Of a stretch of DNA of 64,000 nucleotides, positions 7,782 to 16,311 are shown in pieces. The stretch comes from Sinomonas gamaensis (GTDB lineage Bacteria; Actinomycetota; Actinomycetes; Actinomycetales; Micrococcaceae): positions 124,001 through 188,000 of the forward strand of contig NZ_SSCL01000005.1 of assembly GCF_005876955.1 (NCBI RefSeq). The letters are read 5' to 3'. Position numbers and translations under genes: made by a program. Each line of letters opens with the position of its first letter. Positions within the stretch are counted from its first letter, which is position 1. The notes under the pieces are model-generated. The model was not told where the DNA came from. It worked only from the letters and a program-made list of their open reading frames with translations, and did not search any database.

Positions 7782-10495
7782 AGCAGGCCTGCCAGTTCGG
7801 ACCGGGAGGTGATGCCGAGCTTCGAGAAGACCTGGTAGAGGTGACCCTCCACCGTGCGGACGGACAGGCCCATCTCATCTGCGATGGTCCGGTTCGACTC
7901 GCCACGGGCAGCGAGCACAGCGACCTCCCTTTCCCGAGCGGTAAGCAACGGTCCAAGACTCTGCGGTACGACGGGGAGCACTTCGACCAGCCCGGTGAGG
8001 CGGTCGAGGCGGGCCTGGAGGATGCGCGCCGAGCGGACGTCGCCGGTGTCGCGCGCAATATCGAGGGCGACGGCGGTGCACCGCGACTCGAGCGTGTCCA
8101 GCTCGAGTCCCGCAGCGAGGTCGGAGGCGGCCACGAGGTCGGTGAGGTCGCGGAGCCGCGTGCCGCGGGCGAGGCGGCGGCCCAGCTCTGCGAGGGCGCC
8201 CTGCCGGTGTGAGCACACCTCCTCGAGGAGGGCCAGCTCCTCGTTCCCGGTCTCCACCGTGGCCCCCACGAGCCGGATGCCGGCCATGGTCCAGCGTTCG
8301 GCGGCGATGTCCTCCTGCGCGGCGTCCACGAGGCGGGCGGAGGCGCCCCGCTCCCCTATCCAGCGGCGGGCCATGTCGGCACAGAATTCCATGGACGCGT
8401 GGAGCGTGTAGCTCGTGGGCGCCGACCAGCCTTCGAGCCGGTCCAAGTACGAACGGGCCGCCGCGCTGTCGCCCTGCTGCGCGAACGCGAAGGCCGTGGC
8501 CGCGTAGGCGCAGCCCAGGGTAGCGCGGACATTCCCTTGCTCAAGCTGGGCGATGGCAGCCAGCAATGGCGAGAGCGCATCCGATCCTCGACCCGCGAAC
8601 ACGAGCGCGAGGCCCGCCGCGAACTCGTAGTGGGCTCCCGAGACGCGGAGGCTCGGAACAGTTTCGTAGCCGGCCGACCGGACCAGGGCGAGGCATTGGC
8701 GCCAATGCCCGTTGAAGAGGAGCGTGTCGAAGGCCCGTGTCACGAACTCCTGGCGCACGCGCGGCGTGCCTGCGGGTCCGGCCAGCTCGCTCGAGACGCG
8801 GTGCAGCGTGGCGAGCGCCTCGTCCTCGCGGCCCACCATGACCTGCGCCTGCATGAGGAGGCATCCCGCGCGGAGCCTCAGTTCGTCGTCGCCCCCGGGA
8901 ACTCCCGCGGCGGCGTTCTCGAGGCGGTCGTAGACGGAAGCGAAGCGGCCGCGGTAGGCGGCGTCGGAAAACTCGGCGAGGTCCAGGATTCCCCGGGCAC
9001 GCTGGGTCTCGGGTTCCGGAGCGCCCCCGAGTTCGGCGTTGACGAGGAGGCGCGCCCGGGAATCCTCGAAGAGCGCGGTGATCTCTCGCTCGCGCCCGGG
9101 GGTCGCCCGCTTCACCATCGCGAGAGTTTCGACGAACAACGCGAAATCGATCGGCGAGAGTGCGGCGATCTCCTCCTCGGTGACCTGCTCGAGGAGCGCG
9201 TGGGCCTGAACCGGGAGGCCGAGCGCGAGGTAGGCCCCGGCCCGCAGGCGCTGCACGGTGGCCCACGTCGCCTTCGCCCTGGACACCCCCTCGAGGCAGT
9301 CCAGCGCGAAGTGCGGATCGTGCAGCCGCAGAGACGCATGGGCGGCGGCTATCGCATGCTCGGTCGGGAGCACCGCCTGGCACTCGCGCGTCCACGCCGC
9401 GTAGCCGAGGAGCTCGACGACGCCCAGCGTCTCGAGCGGAGGTTCCGAGTTCCCGATGAGGAGGGAGCGGAGCTCGCGACGGCGTGGGACGCTGAGCCAG
9501 CCCCGCACCACTTCTTCCATGACGGGGTCGGAGAGCGCGACCGAGTGGCGCTCTCCCTCCTCGACCGCGATGAGTCCCGCCTCGTCCATGGTGGAGATGA
9601 CCTCGACCCCGAAGACCCTCGCCAGCTGCTCGAGCGGGAGGCGCCGCGCACACGCGAGGGCCTCGATCACGGTCTGGACCTCTGGCGTCTCCCGTTCCAC
9701 GCGGGTGCGGACCACGTCGTCGATCTCACGGCTCCGCGTCGTCTCGGCGTCCTCGGCGAGCGTCCACACGCCGTCCGTCGCGCGCAGCTGCCCGCTCTGG
9801 AGGAAGTCCCCAACGATCCGGTAGAGCAGTTCGGGATTGCCATGCGCCATCGCATGGAGCATGCGCGCGACGGTCCGAGGGACGATCCCGCCCAGCACCT
9901 CCCCGATCACGGCCTCGGTCCTCTCCTCGGGCAGGAGGTCCAGCGGGATCTCACGGATGCGTCCCTCGGTGAGCATCCAGTGGAAGTCCTGCGGAAGGTC
10001 GCTGGTCCGGGTTGCCACCACGATCACCTTGGCGGTGTTCGTGATCATGAGGTTCACGAGCGTGGCCGTGCTCAGCTCGTCGAGGCCGCCCGGTGTTTCC
10101 AGGGCGATGACGGCAGGGCGGCCGGCCGCGTCGGCGGTGAGGGTTTCCATGATGCCCCGCATGGTCGCCGCCGGGTTCTCGAGGGCCTCGTCGGGCAGCC
10201 GTGCAAGAAACGGGGCGAGGGCACCATAGGGAGTCTCGGTGCCCACCCTCGTGCTGCGCAGGGTCTGCGCGTAGAGGTCGGGGGCGAGCGAGCGGACCAG
10301 CGCCGTCTGGAAGGCGCCCTTACCGATGTCACGCGCGCCCGTGATCACGATCCCGTAGCTCTGCTCGCTCTCGAGCGCCTCGCGGGCTGCCTTCAGCTCA
10401 TCGGCCCGGACGATGCGTGCCCAATGCACGCGATCGGATGCGAAGGCGCGCGCGGAAGACTGGTGCCTCTCGGACACCCCAGTCGTCCACCGCAT
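7778..10495 (-). CDS. Giant LuxR-family (LAL-like) regulator, copy 3, with degenerate P-loop
   Basis: 905 residues from the ATG at 10495, which GGGGAGG precedes at close spacing; the open frame extends 13 codons further. The N-terminal module aligns with copy 1, but the Walker A reads GARDIGKG (about residues 53-60) with glycine in place of Ser/Thr, and the Walker B region reads VIALETPGG. The LuxR helix-turn-helix is at about 851-905. The stop overlaps the GTG of copy 2. The 249-base upstream region is rich in palindromes. The protein probably binds nucleotide weakly or not at all; that is inference from the motifs. Confidence 0.9.
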   Translation of the reverse strand: MRWTTGVSERHQSSARAFASDRVHWARIVRADELKAAREALESEQSYGIVITGARDIGKGAFQTALVRSLAPDLYAQTLRSTRVGTETPYGALAPFLARLPDEALENPAATMRGIMETLTADAAGRPAVIALETPGGLDELSTATLVNLMITNTAKVIVVATRTSDLPQDFHWMLTEGRIREIPLDLLPEERTEAVIGEVLGGIVPRTVARMLHAMAHGNPELLYRIVGDFLQSGQLRATDGVWTLAEDAETTRSREIDDVVRTRVERETPEVQTVIEALACARRLPLEQLARVFGVEVISTMDEAGLIAVEEGERHSVALSDPVMEEVVRGWLSVPRRRELRSLLIGNSEPPLETLGVVELLGYAAWTRECQAVLPTEHAIAAAHASLRLHDPHFALDCLEGVSRAKATWATVQRLRAGAYLALGLPVQAHALLEQVTEEEIAALSPIDFALFVETLAMVKRATPGREREITALFEDSRARLLVNAELGGAPEPETQRARGILDLAEFSDAAYRGRFASVYDRLENAAAGVPGGDDELRLRAGCLLMQAQVMVGREDEALATLHRVSSELAGPAGTPRVRQEFVTRAFDTLLFNGHWRQCLALVRSAGYETVPSLRVSGAHYEFAAGLALVFAGRGSDALSPLLAAIAQLEQGNVRATLGCAYAATAFAFAQQGDSAAARSYLDRLEGWSAPTSYTLHASMEFCADMARRWIGERGASARLVDAAQEDIAAERWTMAGIRLVGATVETGNEELALLEEVCSHRQGALAELGRRLARGTRLRDLTDLVAASDLAAGLELDTLESRCTAVALDIARDTGDVRSARILQARLDRLTGLVEVLPVVPQSLGPLLTAREREVAVLAARGESNRTIADEMGLSVRTVEGHLYQVFSKLGITSRSELAGLL

Positions 10496-10591
10496 TGCGC
10501 CTCCCCGTATCCCCCAATGCATGCAGGTGTCCAAAAGATACCCCTAAGGCGCGACATTCCAGTAGGGGCAGAGGCACTTCGGTTCTGCCTT

Positions 10592-10641
10592 TCTCCCGCG
10601 AAATGGCGGGAGACGCGACGAAAGACGGGACTTAAGTCCCG
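10592..10641. promoter_or_regulatory. Two adjacent perfect palindromes upstream of LuxR copy 3
   Basis: TCTCCCGC (10592-10599) pairs with GCGGGAGA (10606-10613) around a six-base loop. Thirteen bases later comes a perfect 16-base palindrome, CGGGACTTAAGTCCCG (10626-10641). Both lie between the end of pth and the start of the LuxR gene. They may be operator sites, perhaps autoregulatory, or the pth terminator; the sequence does not decide. Nothing else is recognised in 10496-10744. Confidence 0.45.
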
Positions 10642-10744
10642 GTTATGGCACCTTGTTTGTGACGCTCAATGGCGGTGCAGTTGCGAAATCGACGACACGC
10701 CGAGCGGAATCGACCATTCTGCCGAAAGCTGTCAAGAGGCAGTG

Positions 10745-11329
10745 CTACGCCTTTGCGGGATGGTGCTTCTGCTGCGCTGAGAGGAGGCCCTCCCGTACGA
10801 GGAGCTCCACCGCATCCGCCGCCTCGGACAGCAGGAAGGGGAGGTCCTTCCGTTCGGCCGTCGAGAAATCGCGGAGCACGTGGTCGGCGGCGTCCATCCG
10901 CCCGGGCGGCCGTCCCACACCGACGCGGACGCGGTAGTAGTCCTTGGTCCCCAGGGCCTTGGAGATGTCGCGCAGGCCGTTGTGCCCACCCTCTCCCCCG
11001 CCGATCTTGAGCCGGACGCTGTCGAAGGGAATGTCGATCTCGTCGTGGACGGCGATCACGTGATCCGGTGCCACACCATAGAACTTGGCAGCGCCCGCCG
11101 TCGGGCCTCCGGACTCGTTCATGTACGTGAGCGGCTTGGCGAGCACCACGCGGGGGCCGCCGATGCCCAGCCTTCCCTCGAGGACCATGGCGCGCGAGCG
11201 GTGCGACGAGAAGCTCCCGCCGATGCGGCCGGCGAGTTCGTCGAGGACCATCTGGCCCACGTTGTGCCGGTTCCCGCTGTACTTCGGGCCGGGGTTGCCC
11301 AGGCCCACGATGAGCCAGGTCTCTGCCAT
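10745..11329 (-). CDS. pth: Peptidyl-tRNA hydrolase
   Basis: 194 residues, the normal family length. Pth recycles tRNA by cleaving peptidyl-tRNA released during abortive translation. It begins [12 protein letters not shown] and carries the catalytic histidine context ([14 protein letters not shown]), NESGG, and HDEIDIPF with [13 protein letters not shown]. The frame is open far upstream, but the ATG at 11329 follows AAGGAG by 8 bases and starts exactly at the family N-terminus. It lies downstream of rplY, a common actinobacterial pairing, with a hairpin and a REP-like palindrome between. Confidence 0.96.
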   Translation of the reverse strand: MAETWLIVGLGNPGPKYSGNRHNVGQMVLDELAGRIGGSFSSHRSRAMVLEGRLGIGGPRVVLAKPLTYMNESGGPTAGAAKFYGVAPDHVIAVHDEIDIPFDSVRLKIGGGEGGHNGLRDISKALGTKDYYRVRVGVGRPPGRMDAADHVLRDFSTAERKDLPFLLSEAADAVELLVREGLLSAQQKHHPAKA

Positions 11330-11364
11330 CGGTGCAGCTCCTTGAATGGTGATAGACAGCAAGA

Positions 11365-11390
11365 CGGCCCGCCCCACCGGGGACGGGCCG
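11365..11390 (-). terminator. Terminator-like hairpin between rplY and pth
   Basis: On the minus strand CGGCCCG-T-CCCC pairs with GGGG-CGGGCCG around a three-base loop, followed by TCTTG. It may end rplY transcripts or attenuate pth, whose start is 35 bases on. Confidence 0.55.
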
Positions 11391-11439
11391 CCTGGGTTCC
11401 TTGAGCAGGCTACCGGCGCGGCAGCATGTTCTGCTCTCC

Positions 11440-11491
11440 GTTGCCCCGTCACGTTTGCAGGGTGTGCACCCTGCAAACGTGACGGGGCAAC
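11440..11491. repeat. REP-like palindrome family A, copy 1 (perfect 25-bp arms)
   Basis: GTTGCCCCGTCACGTTTGCA followed by GGGTG forms a 25-base arm (11440-11464) that is repeated in exact reverse complement at 11467-11491, with only TG between. It lies 20 bases past the rplY stop. The core GTTGCnCCGTCAC..GCAGGGTG recurs at 20015, 27422, 27486 and in part 29232. Confidence 0.85.
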
Positions 11492-11510
11492 CGTTGCTTG
11501 TCGCCGAGTG

Positions 11511-12092
11511 CTACTCGGCAGCAGCCTCTTCGCCCTCGGCCGGCTCCTCGGGAGCCGTCGCGACAGCCTCGGCGATGTTGACGACAATCGTCTCGGGCTC
11601 GGTCACAAGGGAGACGTTCTGCGGGAGCTGGACATCCGAGGCGTGCACGTGCTCGCCCACGCCGCGTCCCTCGATGCTGACCTCAAGCGCGGTCGGGAGG
11701 TGCGTGGCCTCGGCCTCGACGGTCAGGGCCACGGTCGCGTGGGTCACGACGGTGCCGGGAGCAGGCTCGCCAGACACGTGGACGGGGACGTCCACCTGGA
11801 CCTTCTCGCCGCGCTGGACGGTGAGGAGGTCGATGTGCTCGATGATCTGGCGGACCGGGTCGCGCTGGATGTCCTTGACGAGCGCGAGGTGCTCAGTGCC
11901 CTCGACGTCGATCGTGAGGAGGGCGTTGGCCACGCGGACAGCGAGGTTGGTCTCGCGGCCCGGGAGGTTGACGTGAAGCGGCTCAGCGCCGTGGCCGTAG
12001 ATGACGGCGGGGATCTTGCCGGCGGCGCGGGCGCGGCGGGCGTAGCCCTTGCCGAACTCGGTGCGCTTCTGGGCGGCGAGCTTGTCGCTCAT
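11511..12092 (-). CDS. rplY: 50S ribosomal protein L25 / general stress protein Ctc
   Basis: 193 residues: an N-terminal L25 5S-rRNA-binding domain ([22 protein letters not shown]) followed by the TL5/Ctc C-terminal beta domain and an Ala/Glu-rich tail ([10 protein letters not shown]). The ATG at 12092 has AAGGAG about 6 bases upstream. The short single-domain E. coli form is about half this length; the long form is usual in actinobacteria. It sits between prs and pth. A TAGGAT hexamer on the minus strand (12253-12248) could be its -10 box. Confidence 0.95.
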   Translation of the reverse strand: MSDKLAAQKRTEFGKGYARRARAAGKIPAVIYGHGAEPLHVNLPGRETNLAVRVANALLTIDVEGTEHLALVKDIQRDPVRQIIEHIDLLTVQRGEKVQVDVPVHVSGEPAPGTVVTHATVALTVEAEATHLPTALEVSIEGRGVGEHVHASDVQLPQNVSLVTEPETIVVNIAEAVATAPEEPAEGEEAAAE

Positions 12093-12290
12093 GGAATGCT
12101 CCTTCGATGGGTCAGACGGCTTGGCGGGACGTCAGGCATCTGAACGGCAGCGCCCCATCGGGAAGAGGGGCACCATCAAGGAGTCCAGACCCAGTCGATC
12201 ACGGACCGGGCGCCTACGCGCTGGTCCCTCGCCAAGGTTCGCCGTCCATCCTAACAGACCGGAGAACACGACTCCGCCGGCTTCTCCCCC

Positions 12291-12438
12291 ACCGACTTCC
12301 CCAACCTCCCCGCCGACTTCCCCAACTCTTGAGTGCACTCCGCGGCAGCGCGCCTCCACCACTGGGGGCAACTGTCATCGGTCAGTTCAATCGGCAGCTA
12401 AAACTGGGGAATCCGGCAAGGAAGTTGGGGAATTCGGC
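12291..12438. repeat. Inverted-repeat family B, copy 1 (CGACTTCCCCAAC / GTTGGGGAA)
   Basis: The left side holds two direct repeats of CCGACTTCCCCAAC (12292-12305 and 12313-12326). The right side holds their near reverse complements, ACTGGGGAATCCGGC (12403-12417) and GAAGTTGGGGAATTCGGC (12421-12438). The arms could fold over about 75 bases. It fills the 366-base spacer between prs and rplY. A second copy of the same design lies at 56090-56251. No gene is seen in 12093-12458. Confidence 0.7.
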
Positions 12439-12458
12439 AACAGGACCGGCAGTGTGGG

Positions 12459-13439
12459 CTAGCTCCGGCCGTCGAACAGGCTCGTGACGGAGCCGTCGTC
12501 GAAGACCTCGTGGATCGCCCGGGCAATAAGCGGCGCGATCGAGAGGACGGTGAGCTGCTCGAAGCGCTTCTCGGACGGGATGGGCAGCGTGTTCGTGACC
12601 ACGACCTCGCGCGCGCCGCTCTCGGCGAGGCGGCGCGATGCCGGGTCGGAGAACACGGCGTGGGTTGCGGCGATGATCACCGAGCGCGCCCCCGCGTTCT
12701 TGAGCACCTGGACGGCCCCGGAGATGGTGCCGCCCGTGTCGATCATGTCGTCGATGAGCACGCAGTCACGGTCTTCGATCTGGCCCACGACCTGCTTCGA
12801 CACCGCCTGATTGGGCACGTTGACGTCGCGGGACTTGTGGACGAACGCGAGCGGCGCACCGCCGAGGCGCTCCGCCCACTGCTCGGCCACCCGGACGCGG
12901 CCCGTGTCCGGCGAGACGACGGTGACCTTGTTGAGGTCCACGCGAGTGCGGACATAATCGGCGAGGAGAGGGATGGCCATGAGGTGGTCCACGGGCCCGT
13001 CGAAGAAGCCCTGGATCTGCGCCGTGTGCAGGTCGACGCTCATGAGGCGGTGGGCGCCGGCAGTCTTGTAGAGGTCCGCGATGAGACGGGCCGAGATGGG
13101 CTCCCGGCCGCGGTGCTTCTTGTCCTGCCGCGCGTACGGGTAGAACGGCGAGACGACCGTGATGCGCTTGGCGCTCGCGCGCTTGAGCGAGTCGATCATG
13201 ATGAGCTGCTCCATGATCCACTCGTTGATGGGGGCGGGGTGAGCCTGGATCACGAACGCGTCGGCACCGCGAACGCTGTCCTCGAATCGCACGTAGGTCT
13301 CGCCATTGGCGAAGTCGTAAGCCGACGTCGGCAGGAGCTCGGTGCCGAGCTCCTTGGCGATCTCCTGCGCGAGTTCCGGATGGGCCCGCCCTGACGCGAC
13401 GACGAGACGCTTCTCGCCGTTGGCCGTGATCTCGGTCAT
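12459..13439 (-). CDS. prs: Ribose-phosphate pyrophosphokinase (PRPP synthetase)
   Basis: 326 residues. It makes PRPP from ribose 5-phosphate and ATP for purine, pyrimidine, histidine and tryptophan synthesis. The PRPP synthetase signature is seen (VDLHTAQIQGFFDGPVDHL), as are the PRPP loop (CVLIDDMIDTGGT) and the flexible catalytic region (YARQDKKHRGREPISARL). Its ATG directly abuts the glmU stop (TAGATG), so the pair is cotranscribed and probably coupled, the usual glmU-prs order of actinobacteria. Confidence 0.97.
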   Translation of the reverse strand: MTEITANGEKRLVVASGRAHPELAQEIAKELGTELLPTSAYDFANGETYVRFEDSVRGADAFVIQAHPAPINEWIMEQLIMIDSLKRASAKRITVVSPFYPYARQDKKHRGREPISARLIADLYKTAGAHRLMSVDLHTAQIQGFFDGPVDHLMAIPLLADYVRTRVDLNKVTVVSPDTGRVRVAEQWAERLGGAPLAFVHKSRDVNVPNQAVSKQVVGQIEDRDCVLIDDMIDTGGTISGAVQVLKNAGARSVIIAATHAVFSDPASRRLAESGAREVVVTNTLPIPSEKRFEQLTVLSIAPLIARAIHEVFDDGSVTSLFDGRS

Positions 13440-15041
13440 CTACTTGCCTTCTTCTGTTGGGTGCGTGCTGTCGGAGGGGGAAGTCTTCGTCGCCGCGAGG
13501 GAAACAGCCGGGCCGGCTTCGCGGGCGGCAGCGGCGGCAAGGGCCGACGGCGATCCCGGCCGCTTGGCCTCCGTCCAGCCTTCGGCGTTGCGCTGGGGGG
13601 CGACGCTGAGGGCGAGCGCGCCCGCCGGAACATCCTTGCGCACTACCGCGCCCGCTCCGGTGTAGGCCCCGTCGCCGACGGTGACGGGGGCAACGAAGAC
13701 GGTGTTCGACGACGTCCGGACGTGGGCGCCGATCACCGTCCGGTGCTTGTTGACGCCGTCGTAATTGGCCGTGATGTTGCCGCAGCCGATGTTCGTGCCC
13801 TCGCCGATCTCCGCGTCCCCGGCGTAGCCGAGGTGGGAAAGCTTGGCCCCTCGGCCGATCTGGACATTCTTGGTCTCGTAGAAGGCACCGATCTTGCCGT
13901 CGGCGCCGAGGACCGTGCCAGCGCGCAGATAGGTGAAGGGCCCCACGGTAGCGCCGGGACCGATCTCGGACTTCGTCCCTTCGGTCCGCCGCACGGTGGC
14001 CCCCTCGCCCACGACGACGTCGGTGAGGGTCGTGTCAGGGCCGATGACGACGTCGCGCTCCACCACGGTGGCGCCGTGGAGCTGGGTGTTCGGCTTGATG
14101 GTGACGTCCTCGGCAAGCCGGACGGTCCCGTCGATCCAGGTGGTCGCGGGGTCCACGATCGTCACCCCGGACCTCATCCAGTCCTCGAGGATCCGCCGGT
14201 TGTGCTCGGCCGCGAGCGCTTGGAGCTGGACGCGGTCGTTCGCGCCCTCGACTTGCCAGCGGTCCTCGGTCACAAGGGCTGCTACACGGCCGCCATCCTC
14301 ACGGACGATGGCGAGCACATCGGTCAGGTACTTCTCCCCCTGCGCGTTGTCCGTCGTGACACGGCGCAGCGCGTCGGCGAGGACCCGTCCGTCGAACGCG
14401 TAGATGCCCGAGTTGACCTCGAGCACCGTGCGCTCGTCCTCGCTGGCGTCCTTGTGCTCGCGGATCGCGGCGACGCCGCCGTCGGCGTCCCGCAGGATCC
14501 GCCCGTAGCCGGTGGCGTCGTCGAGCACCGCCGTCAGCACGGTCACGGTGTTCTCGTCGGCCTCGTGCAGCGTCACGAGTTCGCGGAGCAGCTCGGCGCT
14601 CAGGAGCGGAACGTCGCCGTACGTGACCACGATTGTCCCTTCGAGCGGGCCCCCATCGGGCTGCCGCGCGGCCAGCGCGTCGAGGGCCACCTCGACCGCG
14701 CGACCGGTGCCCGGAATCTCGTCCTGGTCCACGATGAGCGCTTCGGGGTCCACGGCGGCGATGTGCTCGGCCACGCGATCCCGCTCGTGGCGGACGACGA
14801 CGACGAGCTCCCGCGGGTCAATGCCCCTCGCCGCAGCGAGGGCGTGCGCGACCATGGACCTGCCGCCCAGCTCGTGCAGGATCTTCGGGGTGCGGGACTT
14901 CATGCGCGTGCCCGCCCCAGCGGCGAGGACGACGACGGCGGTCGGCTGGCGCGCGCTTCCGTACGGGACAGGACCAAGACCAGCCTGCGGTGACTCCGGG
15001 CGGTCGGTTGCGGGACGCTGTCCGGGGTTCTCCGCATTCAC
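13440..15041 (-). CDS. glmU: Bifunctional GlcNAc-1-phosphate uridyltransferase / GlcN-1-phosphate acetyltransferase
   Basis: 533 residues. It makes UDP-GlcNAc for peptidoglycan. The uridyltransferase domain opens with VVLAAGAGTRMKSRTPKILH (about residues 35-60). The C-terminal half is a left-handed beta-helix with hexapeptide repeats and the acetyltransferase segment NIGCGNITANYDGVNKHRT. A roughly 35-residue N-terminal extension and a low-complexity C-terminal tail (about 50 residues) make it longer than the E. coli enzyme; such tails occur in actinobacterial GlmU. The GTG at 15041 follows AGGAG by about 10-11 bases. tRNA-Gln lies 91 bases upstream, prs immediately downstream. Confidence 0.96.
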   Translation of the reverse strand: MNAENPGQRPATDRPESPQAGLGPVPYGSARQPTAVVVLAAGAGTRMKSRTPKILHELGGRSMVAHALAAARGIDPRELVVVVRHERDRVAEHIAAVDPEALIVDQDEIPGTGRAVEVALDALAARQPDGGPLEGTIVVTYGDVPLLSAELLRELVTLHEADENTVTVLTAVLDDATGYGRILRDADGGVAAIREHKDASEDERTVLEVNSGIYAFDGRVLADALRRVTTDNAQGEKYLTDVLAIVREDGGRVAALVTEDRWQVEGANDRVQLQALAAEHNRRILEDWMRSGVTIVDPATTWIDGTVRLAEDVTIKPNTQLHGATVVERDVVIGPDTTLTDVVVGEGATVRRTEGTKSEIGPGATVGPFTYLRAGTVLGADGKIGAFYETKNVQIGRGAKLSHLGYAGDAEIGEGTNIGCGNITANYDGVNKHRTVIGAHVRTSSNTVFVAPVTVGDGAYTGAGAVVRKDVPAGALALSVAPQRNAEGWTEAKRPGSPSALAAAAAREAGPAVSLAATKTSPSDSTHPTEEGK

Positions 15042-15132
15042 TGTCGCTGGTTCTCCTGATCGTCGCGATTCGCGCCGGCCCCACCGAACACGCAGGGCCT
15101 GCGCTTGCCCGGGCCATTCTATCCACGCCCCG

Positions 15133-15204
15133 TTCCGCCCCTAGGATTCGAACCTAGACTGCACGGCTCCAAAGGCCGGCGTGCTGCCATTACACCAGGG
15201 CGGA
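15133..15204 (-). tRNA. tRNA-Gln (anticodon TTG)
   Basis: A 72-base cloverleaf read on the minus strand: acceptor TCCGCCC with GGGCGGA, D-stem GTGT/GCAC, anticodon loop CTTTGGA giving TTG, T-arm CTAGG-TTCGAAT-CCTAG, discriminator A. One pair at the top of the anticodon stem (C27-U43) is not canonical. No CCA is encoded. It lies between dedA and glmU on the same strand. Confidence 0.93.
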
Positions 15205-15311
15205 CCGTGCCGCCTTGTTCCTCCGAAGATTCCCCGGCGGCGCAAACGGCACAATCGTTTATTCTGCCATGCCTGGGATGGTCGCGTGACCCAGCCGGGG
15301 CCGCCGTCCGT

Positions 15312-15965
15312 TCACGCGTCAGCTTTCCCCTCGTGGGGCCGACGGTAGTCTCGCTCGCTGCGACGCTCGGCGCGCCCCTTGCGCACGCGCCACACAATGA
15401 ACGCGACGACGGCGATCACCCCGACGATCGCGGCGATGTCCCGCCCCGCGGTCTTGGCGACGGCGTCGTACGAGGTCCCCGCGATGAACCCGAGCAGGGT
15501 GAAGCCCACTCCCCACGTGACGCCGCCGAGGGCGTTGAAAGCGACGAAGCGCGGATAGCGCATCTGCGAGGCGCCGGCGAGGGCCGGCATCATCGCACGG
15601 AAGAAGGCGACGAATCGCCCGAGGAACACGGCCCACCCGCCCCGCTTCCGGAGGAAGGCCTGGGCGTCCTCGAGCTTCCTGCGGTGCCGGTCGAAGACCC
15701 TGAAACTCAGCAGCCGAGGTCCCAGGTGCTTCCCGATCTCGTAGCCCACCGTGTCCCCCACGATGGCGGCGAGCACTACGAGCGGCGCCATGAGCCAGAT
15801 GTCCACTCGGCCTTGGCTCGCGACCACGCCGCCGAGGACGGCAGCCGTTTCGCCGGGGATCACGAACCCCACGAAGATCGCGTCCTCCGCGAACACCAAC
15901 GCGAAGACGAGCGCGTAGGCCAGAAGGGGCGGCATGCCCAAGATCGCATCGACGAAGGAAGCCAT
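15312..15965 (-). CDS. DedA/SNARE-associated family membrane protein
   Basis: 217 residues. Membrane segments are seen near the N-terminus (LLAYALVFALVFAEDAIFVG), around VVLAAIVGDTVGYEIG, in the middle (GGVTWGVGFTLLGFIAG) and at the C-terminus (IAAIVGVIAVVAFIVW). DedA hallmarks are present: E-and-G motifs in the re-entrant regions and GRFVAFFRAMMPALAGAS. Family members are linked to undecaprenyl-phosphate or phospholipid translocation and membrane homeostasis. The ATG at 15965 lies 10 bases after the stop of the 83-residue gene and lacks a strong ribosome-binding site, so it probably depends on coupling. The frame is open upstream, but a longer start would overlap that gene. Confidence 0.9.
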   Translation of the reverse strand: MASFVDAILGMPPLLAYALVFALVFAEDAIFVGFVIPGETAAVLGGVVASQGRVDIWLMAPLVVLAAIVGDTVGYEIGKHLGPRLLSFRVFDRHRRKLEDAQAFLRKRGGWAVFLGRFVAFFRAMMPALAGASQMRYPRFVAFNALGGVTWGVGFTLLGFIAGTSYDAVAKTAGRDIAAIVGVIAVVAFIVWRVRKGRAERRSERDYRRPHEGKADA

Positions 15966-15975
15966 TGCGCCGATG

Positions 15976-16227
15976 CTACCGAGCGAGTCTGGAGGCTTCC
16001 AGAGAGTCCGCCCTCGCATCGGAGGCGCCACCCCGCCGTCGCACCTCGGCGCGGTCGGTGACGTGGATCATGCGGCGACTGTGGCCGCCCTCCTCCCGGA
16101 CCCAGAAGACCGAGCCGTCGGGCGCCACGTCGTCGACCGTTCCGGTCAGGAACAGCCCGTCGAGGCCGTCCACCTCGACCCAGTCGCCCCGTACCACCCG
16201 CGCGAAATCGTCCGTGCGCTTCCCCAT
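15976..16227 (-). CDS. Small conserved-looking protein of unknown function (83 aa)
   Basis: 83 residues, no recognised domain. The sequence is hydrophilic: a basic start (MGKRTDDF), then a compact beta-rich stretch (GDWVEVDGLDGLFLTGTVDD, then DGSVFWVREE) resembling a small SH3/KOW-like barrel, and a charged tail. Codon use matches its neighbours and GAGGGG precedes the ATG. It is ten bases upstream of dedA and downstream of the ABC-F gene on one strand. Function not assigned. Confidence 0.7.
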   Translation of the reverse strand: MGKRTDDFARVVRGDWVEVDGLDGLFLTGTVDDVAPDGSVFWVREEGGHSRRMIHVTDRAEVRRRGGASDARADSLEASRLAR

Positions 16228-16311
16228 GCCCTACCCCTCACGCCGTGGCAATCGAGACCACGGTATCGGCGGCGGACGACTGCAAGGTGGCGCGGAGGTG
16301 AACTGCGGCGA

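Noticed and set aside
4866-7838. A 990-codon plus-strand open frame opposite LuxR copy 2
   Set aside because: High GC third positions make long antisense frames common. It has low-complexity Arg/Glu/Gly-rich composition and no domain, and the sense frame carries P-loop and helix-turn-helix motifs.
8399-10780. A 793-codon plus-strand open frame opposite LuxR copy 3
   Set aside because: Antisense shadow with no recognisable motif; it runs through the LuxR promoter region and into pth.
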